64,000 bases of DNA from Paenibacillus doosanensis (GTDB lineage Bacteria; Bacillota; Bacilli; Paenibacillales; NBRC-103111), in assembly GCF_025060755.1 (NCBI RefSeq), contig NZ_JANYUY010000010.1, positions 81,773 through 145,772 on the forward strand, read 5' to 3'. Position 1 is the first letter of the stretch, and each line of letters starts with the position of its first letter. Of this stretch, positions 19,437 through 27,975 are shown one piece after another. The notes beneath the pieces were generated by a model. The model had not been told where the DNA came from. It did not search any database and saw nothing but the letters and a program-made list of their open reading frames with translations. The translations under genes and the position numbers were made by a program.

Positions 19437-20564
19437 ATGCTGGCGATCGTCATGCTGTCTTCACTGTTGACCGGCTGCTGGGGACTCCGGGAAATCGAGC
19501 ATCTGATTTACGTCAACTCGGTGGGGATCGACTATGCCAACAATAAAATCGTCATTTACGTGCAATTGGCAAGCTTTTTCAATATCGCCAAAAAGGAAGC
19601 GGGAGCTCAGGACGAACAGCAGGTGATCTCCGTTGCCAGAGCAGAAGGAGAAACCTTCGATAAGGCGATCTTTAATCTGTATGCAACCGCCCAGCAGCGC
19701 ATCGCCTGGAGTCATGTCAAGACCGTACTGTTCAGCGAAGCGGCTTTAAATGAAAAGATCATTAACCAGGTGCTGGACGTATGGGACCGCTACTACGAAT
19801 TTCGCTATACGAATTGGGTATATGCGACAAAAGATTCCATTGAATCCGTGTTTTACGCTACTCCGGTACAAAACATATCCGTAGTGTATTCGCAGCTGAA
19901 CGACCCGAACGATACGTATTCGCAAAATTCGGTGATCGAACCGCTCTACTTATTCGATTTCATGCGCAGCTGGTACGATAAGAGCCAGACGCTTAAAGTT
20001 CCGTTTTTAAAAGTGACCGACAATTGGATCGAAAATCAAAAGGTTTCGCCCAAATTGGAAATGAACGGTATAGGTTTTTTTCAAAACAACCGGTATTTGG
20101 GGGATTTGCCGAGAGCGCAGACGCGCGGGCTGCGATGGTTTAACGCGAAATTGAAAAGGACCAACGTATTCGTCAGGAAAGATAATATTCCCCAAGTGAT
20201 GCTGGTGATGGAGAAGGTGAAATTTCAAATTCAACCGGAGATGAAGGAAGGGAAGGCCCAGTTTCGGATCAAAGTGTCGGCTCAGGGCAATATTCCGCAA
20301 TTGATCCAAAACTTGACGGAAAAGCAGCTGAACCGGCTGGCTTCGGAGGAAATCGAAAAAGAAATCAGGGAGTCGTACGCCAAAGGATTGTCCAAAGGGA
20401 TCGACGCCCTCAATTTGTCGGAGGTTTTATTCCGTGCGAAACCGCAGGATTGGCACCGGTTGGAGAACAATGGAGCCATTCCGCTGGACGAAAACTCTCT
20501 GGCATCGGTCGAAGTCGACGCGAAGCTGTACAGCGGGGGCATCTCCAAAATAAAAAAAGATTAG
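19437..20564 (+). CDS. Spore germination lipoprotein, GerC family (germinant receptor C subunit)
   Basis: A 375-residue lipoprotein with a lipobox LLTGC (Cys14) followed by the family-typical WGLREIEHL. It is anchored at the outer face of the spore inner membrane and completes the receptor. The ATG at 19437 follows AAGGTGG with a nine-base gap; the signal peptide is short, so an upstream non-standard start cannot be excluded. Last gene of the operon; the hairpin at 20602-20636 follows. Confidence 0.9.
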   Translation: MLAIVMLSSLLTGCWGLREIEHLIYVNSVGIDYANNKIVIYVQLASFFNIAKKEAGAQDEQQVISVARAEGETFDKAIFNLYATAQQRIAWSHVKTVLFSEAALNEKIINQVLDVWDRYYEFRYTNWVYATKDSIESVFYATPVQNISVVYSQLNDPNDTYSQNSVIEPLYLFDFMRSWYDKSQTLKVPFLKVTDNWIENQKVSPKLEMNGIGFFQNNRYLGDLPRAQTRGLRWFNAKLKRTNVFVRKDNIPQVMLVMEKVKFQIQPEMKEGKAQFRIKVSAQGNIPQLIQNLTEKQLNRLASEEIEKEIRESYAKGLSKGIDALNLSEVLFRAKPQDWHRLENNGAIPLDENSLASVEVDAKLYSGGISKIKKD

Positions 20565-20601
20565 TCCCGCCGATAGGGATAGGGGCTGACTGTAGACGAA
20601 G

Positions 20602-20640
20602 AAGGGTTCAGAACTTGTCCTTAAGCTCTGAACCCTTATT
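20602..20640. terminator. Long hairpin between ger operon 1 and the MFS gene
   Basis: Arms 20602-20616 and 20622-20636 (AAGGGTTCAGA core with its complement) form a stem of about 15 pairs with one mismatch between two convergent genes. T-runs are imperfect on both sides, so it may act as a bidirectional terminator. Confidence 0.7.
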
Positions 20641-20675
20641 ATTATAGGGGTGCTTGCCCCAATAAAGCAGGTAGA

Positions 20676-21911
20676 TCACATATTGACATGCTTCCTCTTA
20701 TATAAAACCGGTATTGCCGCCGCTATAAGGATCATCCCCATAAAAGCGGGTGCGGCATGACCGAACGATACATAGATTTGACCTCCCGCGATAGGCCCAA
20801 TCATTCTTGCCAAAGCCTGAATGGATTGGCTGCCTCCTTGAATCCTTCCTTGCTCGCTGGCATCGACAGACTTGGAGAGCATTCCGTTGAATGAAGGCCC
20901 GTAGATCGAATCGCCAAACCCGAATATAAACATTCCAGCGATAAGAAGAGGGTAGAATGTGAACAACGCAGATAGCGCAATGAAACTGTAGCCTACCATC
21001 TCCGATACCATTCCAAGAATCGCTATCTGTTTATCGCTAAGTTTCCTCAAAAGTTTGGGCATAATGAAGCCTTGTGAAATGATGTCCTGGACACCCATAA
21101 TTGAAAACATAAGCCCGATTAGCGCGGGTTTCCAGTTGAAAGTATCCATTGTGAACTGTGAAAAAACGGCCTGTAAGGACCCGTTGGGAATCCAAAGTAA
21201 GAACGCCGAGACAAGCAGCCATTTTAAGTTTTTCATGGAAAGTATATTGGCAAGCTGTGTAAAAGGATTCAGCCTTACAAAGGTAATCTCTTTCAGTCTA
21301 TTATTCTTGCTGAGGCTCTCAGGCATAAAAAACAATCCGTAAATAACGTTCAGTAAAGTGATTATGGCTCCAAAATACATAGGTGCGGAATAACCAAACT
21401 TGGCAAGCATCCCGCCTAGAGTTGGGCCGATGACGGTGCCTACGCCTACAACCGCACTTACCCATCCAAAGTATTTGGTTCTCTGATCGGGAGGAATGAT
21501 GTCGGCAAAATAGGCGAAGATCGTGCTGATGCTCCCGCCCGTTATACCTTCTATTATGCGCCCGGCAAACAGCACCCATAGAGCTCCCCCTATGCCAAAA
21601 ACGAAGTACCCGATTGCGGAACCAAGAAGGCATATTAAGAGCAAGGGACGGCGGCCGTATTTGTCGCTCAAAGCACCAACCACGGGGGCCGCAAAAAATA
21701 CGCAGATTGCATAAACAGAGGTCAGCAGAGTAACGGCTATAGCTTGTTCTTCGGGATTGCTTGTGTAAGGCTGCACTAAGAAGGGGACGACTGGTGCAAT
21801 GATACTGAAGCCTATTCCGCAAAGAAACACAGAGATAAGACCGAATAGTAAAGCATGTTTATCGACGGTTTGTTCTGTGCTTTGTTCATAGTGTGATCTA
21901 AATTTGAACAT
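20676..21911 (-). CDS. MFS drug efflux transporter (TetA-like, 12 helices)
   Basis: A 411-residue major facilitator with 12 predicted helices. The signature between helices 2 and 3 is VGALSDKYGRRPLLL, and motif C-type GVGTVIGPTLGGML lies in helix 5, which is typical of drug/proton antiporters. The ATG at 21911 follows AGAGGAG. A MarR regulator gene lies upstream on the same strand, and the promoter carries two copies of a probable MarR operator, so expression is probably induced by a toxic compound. Codons are more AT-rich by eye than in neighbouring genes. Confidence 0.85.
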   Translation of the reverse strand: MFKFRSHYEQSTEQTVDKHALLFGLISVFLCGIGFSIIAPVVPFLVQPYTSNPEEQAIAVTLLTSVYAICVFFAAPVVGALSDKYGRRPLLLICLLGSAIGYFVFGIGGALWVLFAGRIIEGITGGSISTIFAYFADIIPPDQRTKYFGWVSAVVGVGTVIGPTLGGMLAKFGYSAPMYFGAIITLLNVIYGLFFMPESLSKNNRLKEITFVRLNPFTQLANILSMKNLKWLLVSAFLLWIPNGSLQAVFSQFTMDTFNWKPALIGLMFSIMGVQDIISQGFIMPKLLRKLSDKQIAILGMVSEMVGYSFIALSALFTFYPLLIAGMFIFGFGDSIYGPSFNGMLSKSVDASEQGRIQGGSQSIQALARMIGPIAGGQIYVSFGHAAPAFMGMILIAAAIPVLYKRKHVNM

Positions 21912-21935
21912 TAAATTCTCCTCTCAATAGTTACG

Positions 21936-21991
21936 GTTTTATTTCCTTGGCAACAAAATAATAACGCTGTTTTGTTTCCTTGTCAACAAAT
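21936..21991 (-). promoter_or_regulatory. MFS promoter with two direct-repeat operators
   Basis: On the minus strand TTGACA (21986-21981) and TATTAT (21963-21958) are 17 bases apart. The element TTGTTG(A/C)CAAGGAAA(C/T)A occurs twice: once over the -35 (within 21969-21991) and once downstream of the -10 (within 21936-21959). A third, weaker copy overlaps the MarR gene promoter. This is the expected layout for repression by the adjacent MarR protein. Confidence 0.75.
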
Positions 21992-22000
21992 TGATGACGA

Positions 22001-22036
22001 TAAAAATGCAGCCCGCTCTCGATAGAACTGGGCTGC
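22001..22036 (-). terminator. Terminator of the MarR gene
   Basis: On the minus strand GCAGCCC (22036-22030) pairs with GGGCTGC (22014-22008), followed by ATTTTTA. It separates the MarR transcript from the MFS promoter. Confidence 0.75.
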
Positions 22037-22062
22037 CCCGTGATTTCATTTTCAGTATTCAT

Positions 22063-22536
22063 TTATTCGGCCTTAAAATCTATACCCAGTTTCTTTATTT
22101 CCGCATCCAGATGCTTATTATACTTTTCCACGAATCTAAGCATACTGTCAAATTGCTCCTCGGTTACCTGCTCAAATACGGCTTTATCCCGATCTTGAAA
22201 CTCTTTGTGCAGATCCTCATGGATTTTATAAATGACTTTCCCCTGCTCGGTAAGCCTGAAATAGATTTCTTTCTTGTTATCCGACTTCTGGTAGCTTTCG
22301 ATAAGGCCTTTTTTGATGAGCTTCTTAGTTAATTTACTTATGGCACCGCGAGTCATATAAAAGGATTCCGCAAGTTTTGTCACGTTGGAATCTGCATTTT
22401 TTTCAATGTATTCAATGCAATGTACTTCAGAAGGCTTATAACCCTTAAGACTGTTCTCCATCTTATCTTTATTAAGCCAAACCATCTTGTTGTATAAGTC
22501 CCTGAAACCCAGTATGACCTGATCTTCTTTGTTCAT
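22063..22536 (-). CDS. MarR-family transcription regulator
   Basis: A 157-residue winged-helix repressor of the MarR type: helix-turn-helix around VTKLAESFYMTRGAISKLTKKLIKKGLI (given here as a region at about residues 56-83) and the wing SDNKKEIYFRLTEQG. The ATG at 22536 is preceded by GGGAGGA; an upstream in-frame start would lie inside that site. It probably represses the MFS gene and itself. Strongly lysine- and AT-rich codons set it apart from the flanking genes. Confidence 0.87.
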   Translation of the reverse strand: MNKEDQVILGFRDLYNKMVWLNKDKMENSLKGYKPSEVHCIEYIEKNADSNVTKLAESFYMTRGAISKLTKKLIKKGLIESYQKSDNKKEIYFRLTEQGKVIYKIHEDLHKEFQDRDKAVFEQVTEEQFDSMLRFVEKYNKHLDAEIKKLGIDFKAE

Positions 22537-22570
22537 GGCGTGTCCTCCCACCCGCTGGTGCGGCGACAAT

Positions 22571-22599
22571 ATTATATTAAATTTTTATTTCTATTTCAA
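22571..22599 (-). promoter_or_regulatory. Promoter of the MarR gene with a related operator
   Basis: On the minus strand TTGAAA (22599-22594) and TATAAT (22576-22571) have a 17-base spacer. TTGTTGAAATAGAAATA overlaps the -35 and matches 13 of 17 bases of the operators before the MFS gene (by eye), suggesting autoregulation. Confidence 0.7.
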
Positions 22600-22791
22600 C
22601 AATTGTACAATAAAACGCCTGCTTTAACCGGATTGGCGATCAATTTGACAAAAGTACAAGCCAATTGGCTTCCTAATCTTGTTGCAAATTTTTCACATGA
22701 TAGTAACCGTAATAGCCCTATCGGGTGATAGGAATAGGGGCGATTATCCGTAAAATAAGACATGGATATAAAAAGAAAGGGGGCGGCGGCG

Positions 22792-23172
22792 TTGAGACGA
22801 GCTATCATTTTATTGGTACTCGCAGGGCTCTGGATAATCGCTACGGCGTGTTCCTCCGGCCGGCAAGGGCAGGACCCGGCCAAGATCAAAGTCGAGCTGT
22901 CGACAGATCCGGTCACGGTGCAAGCAGGGCAGAAGGTCAAGCTGACGGCCACAATCGCGGGCCTGGTGAAAGAGGAGGGAGCTAACGTGCAGATTGACAT
23001 CCGCAAATCGGACAACAGTCTTCTTCCTGATACGAAGGATGCACAAACGGTTGGAAACGGGCAATATTCGGCAGAAAAAACCTTCGATAAGCCCGGAGCG
23101 TATTCGATCTATATTCATCTGTATCAAGGGGATCTGCACATTACGAAGAAGAAAGAGCTGGAGGTGTCATGA
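22792..23172 (+). CDS. FixH/YtkA-like lipoprotein, first gene of the nos-like operon
   Basis: A 126-residue lipoprotein: RR, a hydrophobic stretch, and lipobox IATAC (Cys20). The mature part is a small immunoglobulin-like domain resembling FixH/YtkA proteins (VELSTDPVTVQAGQKVKLTATI, given as two parts VELSTDP and QAGQKVKLTA; later GAYSIYIHLYQGDLH with possible metal-binding His). TTG 22792 was chosen because AAAGGGGG lies at 22777-22784; the ATG at 22762 lacks a ribosome-binding site. The stop overlaps nosD by ATGA, so translation is coupled. A role in handling copper outside the membrane is inferred from the operon. Confidence 0.65.
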   Translation: MRRAIILLVLAGLWIIATACSSGRQGQDPAKIKVELSTDPVTVQAGQKVKLTATIAGLVKEEGANVQIDIRKSDNSLLPDTKDAQTVGNGQYSAEKTFDKPGAYSIYIHLYQGDLHITKKKELEVS

Positions 23173-24536
23173 GAAGGATACCGAAGCTGTGGACGCGCTT
23201 CTTAACGGCGATGGGCCTGCTCGTCTTAGCGTGGATATGGATCTGGATTCCCGGCAGCGTTATTGCAGCGCCAAGTGGAGACCACGAGCTTCAGACGATG
23301 GCGGACAACACGCCGGATGGAGGCACGCTCAAGCTTCCGGAAGGCAGCTACCAAGGCCCGCTCGTGATCAGGAAAGCGATTTCCGTACAAGGAACAGGTC
23401 ATGTCGTCATCACCGGAGACGGGAGCGACTCGCCCGTGATCCGGATTGAAGCGGCTCGCGTCAGCCTGCGCAACGTAGCCGTTATTCAACCGTCGGGCGG
23501 GGATAACGCCGCAGTGCTGGTTGCGGGGAATCAAGCGGTGCTGGATACGTTAACGATCCGCACCCGCTCTTACGGCATCGTCCTGCGCGACAGCGGACAG
23601 CATGACATCTCCGGAACGACCATTGATTGGGAGCCGGTCGATGCATCACAGCCATCCGATGAAACCTCGCTGAAGCGAAACGGCATCGATCTGTATAATT
23701 CGCACGACAACCGGATTCACGATAACCGGATTTCCCGGATGAACGACGGAATCTATCTGGAGAGCAGCCACCGAAATGTCGTAGAACATAATTCGATAGA
23801 TCGTTCCCGGTACGGCGTTCACTGTATGTATACGGACGGTACCGTAGTTAAAGACAATTACGGGGAGTTCAATGTAACCGGCGGCATGGTGATGGGAGTT
23901 CGCGATGCCTTAGTGACGGGGAATACGTTTATGAAACAAAGCGAGAATGTCAACTCGCAAGGGCTGTTGTTTTTTGACGTACAGACGTCTCGCATTGCGA
24001 ATAATAAAGTGGAGGGTAATAGAGTAGGGTTGTATATCGAGCAATCGGATAAGAATGAATTTATTGACAATGTTGTCGTTCAAAATTTCGTCGGAATTCA
24101 GTTTCTGGAGTCCAATCAAAACCGGTTTACCCATAATCGCTTGGCGGGTAACGTGATTCAGGCGGAAGCCAACGAAAGCAGCGATAACCGTTTCGAACGC
24201 AATTATTGGGATGAATTTCACGGAATTGATGCCGACGGAGACGGGATCAGCGATATCGCCTATGCGATGAATCCGTTCTTCCAGCGTCTGACCTCGGCGA
24301 CTCCCGCGTTTCAGCTGTTTTTCCAATCCCCCGGTATGCAATTTCTGGAAGGCATGTATTCGTCCGGGAAAGATGAATGGACGATTGACACGGCGCCGCT
24401 GATGAACCCTGCAGCTGAAGAACAACGGCAAGGGGACGGGAGAGGCGGAGGAACGACGGGCGTGTTGATGTTAGGCTTGCTGTTTACATTATTTTCATTA
24501 ACGATAATAACCATGATGGGGGTAAAAAGAATATGA
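23169..24536 (+). CDS. nosD: NosD-like periplasmic copper-processing protein
   Basis: A 455-residue exported right-handed beta-helix protein. NosD, with NosF and NosY, is needed to assemble the copper centres of nitrous oxide reductase. Visible: N-terminal signal helix (about 9-33), many helix-turn repeats of the NosD/CASH type (NGIDLYNSHDNRIHDNRISR, NGIYLESS-like turns, DNRFERNYWDEFHGIDADGDG), and a C-terminal membrane helix (about 433-452) typical for Gram-positive NosD. Stop overlaps nosL by ATGA. No nosZ is found in the window, so the client enzyme is open. Confidence 0.87.
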   Translation: MRRIPKLWTRFLTAMGLLVLAWIWIWIPGSVIAAPSGDHELQTMADNTPDGGTLKLPEGSYQGPLVIRKAISVQGTGHVVITGDGSDSPVIRIEAARVSLRNVAVIQPSGGDNAAVLVAGNQAVLDTLTIRTRSYGIVLRDSGQHDISGTTIDWEPVDASQPSDETSLKRNGIDLYNSHDNRIHDNRISRMNDGIYLESSHRNVVEHNSIDRSRYGVHCMYTDGTVVKDNYGEFNVTGGMVMGVRDALVTGNTFMKQSENVNSQGLLFFDVQTSRIANNKVEGNRVGLYIEQSDKNEFIDNVVVQNFVGIQFLESNQNRFTHNRLAGNVIQAEANESSDNRFERNYWDEFHGIDADGDGISDIAYAMNPFFQRLTSATPAFQLFFQSPGMQFLEGMYSSGKDEWTIDTAPLMNPAAEEQRQGDGRGGGTTGVLMLGLLFTLFSLTIITMMGVKRI

Positions 24537-25087
24537 AACAATTTGCAGCGGCTTCGGTATTTTTAATGATTCTGATTGTGATGCTGTCCGGATGCGGTAA
24601 AGAAAAGTACGCCGCCGTGCCGATCAATGAAGCGACGGATAAATGCGCGATTTGCAATATGCAGGTCAAAGACGATGCCTTTGCTACGCAGCTGACGACG
24701 AAGGAGGGGAAAAACTACAAATTCGACGATATCGGCTGCATGAACGAATGGGTCGGCAAATATGGAATCGATACCGTAGGAGCGGAGTTCGTGCGGGATT
24801 ACAATACGAAGGAATGGATCAACTATGATAAGGCGACCTACGTGTACGACGCTTCCTTTAAAACGCCGATGGCCTACGGGATTTATTCCTTCAAGGATAA
24901 AAGCACTGCGCAAACATTTATCGACGAGCAGAAAAAAGGAAAATTGATGAGCGCCGCCGATTTGAAAAATCATACTTGGGAGCGGGCCAAGGGCGCGATG
25001 GATATGGGCGATATGCACAGTCACGACAGCGGCGCCCCTTCGGAATCCGGAAGTGATATGAAGACGGATCACAGCGGGAAGCATTAA
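24533..25087 (+). CDS. nosL: NosL-like copper chaperone lipoprotein
   Basis: A 184-residue lipoprotein with lipobox LSGC (Cys21). The NosL copper motif CAICNM (Cys38, Cys41, Met43) is intact, followed by FDDIGCMNEW. NosL binds Cu(I) and passes it to NosD for CuZ assembly in nitrous oxide reducers. The C-terminus has an added Met/His/Asp-rich tail (MDMGDMHSHD and later DHSGKH) that could store copper. It overlaps nosD and is two bases before nosY. Confidence 0.88.
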   Translation: MKQFAAASVFLMILIVMLSGCGKEKYAAVPINEATDKCAICNMQVKDDAFATQLTTKEGKNYKFDDIGCMNEWVGKYGIDTVGAEFVRDYNTKEWINYDKATYVYDASFKTPMAYGIYSFKDKSTAQTFIDEQKKGKLMSAADLKNHTWERAKGAMDMGDMHSHDSGAPSESGSDMKTDHSGKH

Positions 25088-25089
25088 TT

Positions 25090-25908
25090 ATGAATCTTCT
25101 CCATATTGCGGTGAGGGAGGTTAAGCTCGGATTCCGTAATCCGTGGGCTTACTCCTTCATGATACTATTCACCGTCTTCAGCTTGTCGTTGTTGCTGATC
25201 AACACGCAAAGCTTTATCGAGGGCTATTCCAGCGGCACCTCGACAATGCTGAATTTCATACTATATCTGCTTCCGTTAATGACGCTGCTGATCGGGTCGT
25301 TCTCCCTGACATCCGAGAAGGAAGAGGGAAGCTGGACGCTGCTCTCGACGTATCCTATAAGCACCTTTTCGTTCATCGTCGGCAAATATACCGGTGTAGC
25401 CGTCGTACTGCTGATCATTATCGCCGTCGGTTACGGAGTGACCGGTATCGCCGGTTCTCTGTTCGGCAGGGGGCTTGATTTTCAGACGTATCGATTATTT
25501 ATAGCTTTCTCCGCCGGACTTATAATATTATTCCTTGCCGTCGCTCTATGCGTCGGCACATGGGTTCGCAACCGGTGGCAGGCGCTGACGATCGGGGTTG
25601 CGATCTGGTTTTTTGCAGTGATCGGCTGGCCGACGCTGCTCGTTGCCGTGCTCGGTCTGCTGCCTTATATGTGGATCAAGCCGCTGCTGACGGCATTAAC
25701 CGTGCTTAATCCGGCCGAGCTGGTGCGGCTGTTCGTCGTAGTGAAGTTAGGCGGGGGCTCGGCCCTCGGACCGGAATATTATGAATGGGTTCGCTGGATT
25801 CAGGCTCCGTCGGGGACTGTCAGCTTTCTGGCGATTTGTCTGATTTGGGTAAGCGCGGCTATCGGATTGGCACACTGGGTATGGGAAAGGGGGCGGGTCC
25901 GTGGATAA
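25090..25908 (+). CDS. nosY: NosY-like ABC transporter permease
   Basis: A 272-residue membrane protein of the ABC-2 type with six predicted helices. The family signature lies between the first helices (LTSEKEEGSWTLLSTYPIS, residues about 73-91). In nitrous oxide reducers NosDFY is an ABC complex that energises copper-site assembly. Start ATG 25090. Its stop overlaps the nosF start by eight bases. Confidence 0.85.
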   Translation: MNLLHIAVREVKLGFRNPWAYSFMILFTVFSLSLLLINTQSFIEGYSSGTSTMLNFILYLLPLMTLLIGSFSLTSEKEEGSWTLLSTYPISTFSFIVGKYTGVAVVLLIIIAVGYGVTGIAGSLFGRGLDFQTYRLFIAFSAGLIILFLAVALCVGTWVRNRWQALTIGVAIWFFAVIGWPTLLVAVLGLLPYMWIKPLLTALTVLNPAELVRLFVVVKLGGGSALGPEYYEWVRWIQAPSGTVSFLAICLIWVSAAIGLAHWVWERGRVRG

Positions 25909-26638
25909 GCCGGTGCTTAGAGTCAGGGAAGTTACCAAACAAATCGGCAGGAAGCAGATTATTTATCCGCTTGATCTTACGGTGTATCAAGGCCAAGTGC
26001 TTGCGCTGTGCGGGGGCAACGGCGCAGGCAAGAGCACCCTGCTGCGCATGATTGCCGGCATCCTGCAGTCGACGGGCGGAAGCATCGAGGTGAGCGGAGT
26101 AAGCTGGAAGCACAATCGCCGAGCTTACGCGGAGCAAATCGGCTATATGCCGGATGACTATTTGTTCGGTCAAGGCTTATCCGCCGAAGAAACGTTAACG
26201 TTCTGGGGAACGCTGCGCAAAGTTTCCAAGGATAGAGTCAGAGAGACGCTGCGGATCGTCGGTCTTGAAGATGTGAAGGGCAGCGCCGTGTCTTCCTTCT
26301 CCAAAGGTATGCGGCAGCGTCTTCTGTTCGCTCAGGCGCTGCTTACGAAGCCTCCGCTTATCATTATGGATGAGCCGACGAACGGATTGGACCCCTATTG
26401 GCTGGAATCGTTCATCGCCCTGGTCAGTTCGGCCAGGCAGGAAGGGCATGCAGTCATTTTCTCGACCCATCAGCTTACGATCGCCGAGGTCGTCGCCGAT
26501 CATGTCGTATTTATGAAAGAAGGCCGGATCATGGAAGAAGGAACGGTAGATTCGTTCAATCATAAATACGGAAGTCACGGTCTTCAAGGCGCTTTTCAAC
26601 GTCTGTTCGGTTTGCATGCCGGCGAGAAGCAGGATTAG
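25901..26638 (+). CDS. nosF: NosF-like ABC transporter ATPase
   Basis: A 245-residue ATP-binding subunit: Walker A CGGNGAGKST near residue 37, signature SFSKGMRQR near 130, Walker B LIIMDEPTNGLD near 151, H-loop STHQL. The start is GTG 25901, inside the end of nosY. Together with NosY and NosD it should form a membrane ABC complex. Identification as NosF relies on sequence and on the D-L-Y-F order. Confidence 0.85.
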   Translation: MDKPVLRVREVTKQIGRKQIIYPLDLTVYQGQVLALCGGNGAGKSTLLRMIAGILQSTGGSIEVSGVSWKHNRRAYAEQIGYMPDDYLFGQGLSAEETLTFWGTLRKVSKDRVRETLRIVGLEDVKGSAVSSFSKGMRQRLLFAQALLTKPPLIIMDEPTNGLDPYWLESFIALVSSARQEGHAVIFSTHQLTIAEVVADHVVFMKEGRIMEEGTVDSFNHKYGSHGLQGAFQRLFGLHAGEKQD

Positions 26639-26660
26639 ACAAGGAGGGAGCCAGACTCCA

Positions 26661-27224
26661 TTGAGGATGAGTATCAAACAAAATGGAATGAAAAGCGGCA
26701 GGATGCGGATAGCGGGAGCGGCGTTATTGATCTTGCTGGCGTATACGTTCGTTACAGCGAACCGGCATAAAACGGACGAACCGGTCCAGGTTGGCCGGCC
26801 TGCACCGGATATTCAGGTGACGAATATGAACGGTTCGCCGGTCAAGCTGTCGGACTATCGGGGACAAGGTGTACTGCTGAACTTCTGGGGCTCCTGGTGC
26901 GTCCCTTGCGTAAGCGAGATGCCCAGATTGAAAGCGGCTTATGAATCGGAAGATATTCACGGGGTAGAAATAGTGGCTGTGAACGTCGGAGAATCCAAGG
27001 GAACGATTATGGAATTTATCCGGCTTCACGCGATTCCTTTTCACGTTATGACCGATCCGAGCGGCGAAGCGGCCAATGCATACCGGGTGAACGGGCTTCC
27101 CGCCACGTTCCTGATCAACGCCCAGGGACTGGTGAAGCGGATCATTCCCGGAGAGTTGACGAATACGCAGCAAATCCGTTCGTTAATGGAGAGTGTTCAG
27201 CCGCAGCCACAGCCGGGGCCGTAA
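26661..27224 (+). CDS. Membrane-anchored thiol-disulfide oxidoreductase, TlpA/ResA type
   Basis: A 187-residue thioredoxin-fold protein with one N-terminal membrane anchor (about 16-33) and the active site WCVPC (Cys80, Cys83) in an AhpC/TSA-Redoxin domain. Such proteins reduce apocytochrome c or the CuA cysteines of cytochrome oxidase on the outer face. TTG 26661 was chosen because AAGGAGGGAG lies at 26641-26650; ATG 26667 is an alternative. The location between nosF and the regulator/ctaG pair suggests it keeps copper-binding cysteines reduced (inference). Confidence 0.85.
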   Translation: MRMSIKQNGMKSGRMRIAGAALLILLAYTFVTANRHKTDEPVQVGRPAPDIQVTNMNGSPVKLSDYRGQGVLLNFWGSWCVPCVSEMPRLKAAYESEDIHGVEIVAVNVGESKGTIMEFIRLHAIPFHVMTDPSGEAANAYRVNGLPATFLINAQGLVKRIIPGELTNTQQIRSLMESVQPQPQPGP

Positions 27225-27288
27225 ACGGTCGGCTGTTCTTAATGACAGACTGAACGCACGATGCTGAAGAGGGGAGAAGAGGCCAGTT

Positions 27289-27957
27289 ATGAATCCGAAA
27301 CGAATTCTTCTTGCGGATGACCATGCCCTGGCCCGGGAAGCGATGAGAGAGATTATATTGACGGACGATTCCTTTGCAATCGCAGGCGAGGCCGTGAACG
27401 GGTATGAAGCGGTTCGTATGGCGGAAGAGCAGCTTCCGGATATGATTCTGATGGATATTTCGATGCCTGACATGGACGGTCTGGAGGCAACCAAGCAAAT
27501 TAAAGAACGGTTCCCGCATATTAAAATTATTATGGTGACCGTGTCGGACGACATCACGCATTTGTTTGAAGCGATTAAGCGGGGAGCCCAGGGATATTTG
27601 CTTAAGAACCTTCATCCGGCCTCCTGGCACGAATATTTAAGGGCGGTCGCCTTCGACGAAGCGCCGATGTCCCGGGAGCTGGCCGTGCGCCTGCTGAAGG
27701 AATTTTCTTCCGTGCAAACGACGGCTCAAGAGACATCCCCCTTGACATCGAGGGAAAAAGAGATATTGACCTGCGTCGCCCGCGGGAAATCGAATAAAGA
27801 AATATCTAATGATCTATTCATATCGGAGCATACGGTAAAGAACCATTTGAAAAACATTCTGCAAAAGCTGCATCTGAACAATCGGGTTCAACTGACCCGC
27901 TATGCCTATGAAAAAGGATGGATTCGCGTAAACAAAGCGGGCTATGAAAAAAGGTGA
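27289..27957 (+). CDS. Orphan response regulator, NarL/FixJ family
   Basis: A 222-residue two-component regulator. The receiver domain (1-120) has the acidic pair DD (residues 10-11), phospho-acceptor Asp56 in ILMDISMPDMDG, and Lys in YLLKNL. The LuxR-type DNA-binding domain starts at about 153 (LTSREKEILTCVARGKSNKE). No histidine kinase gene is in the neighbourhood. It lies between the thioredoxin gene and ctaG (18 bases upstream of it), so it probably controls this copper/respiratory cluster. Confidence 0.9.
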   Translation: MNPKRILLADDHALAREAMREIILTDDSFAIAGEAVNGYEAVRMAEEQLPDMILMDISMPDMDGLEATKQIKERFPHIKIIMVTVSDDITHLFEAIKRGAQGYLLKNLHPASWHEYLRAVAFDEAPMSRELAVRLLKEFSSVQTTAQETSPLTSREKEILTCVARGKSNKEISNDLFISEHTVKNHLKNILQKLHLNNRVQLTRYAYEKGWIRVNKAGYEKR

Positions 27958-27975
27958 AGGAGTTTTACGATACCC

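Noticed and set aside
22792..27224. A denitrification (N2O reduction) operon
   Set aside because: Accessory genes nosD, L, Y and F are present, but no gene for the catalytic NosZ lies in the window, so nitrous oxide reduction cannot be claimed.
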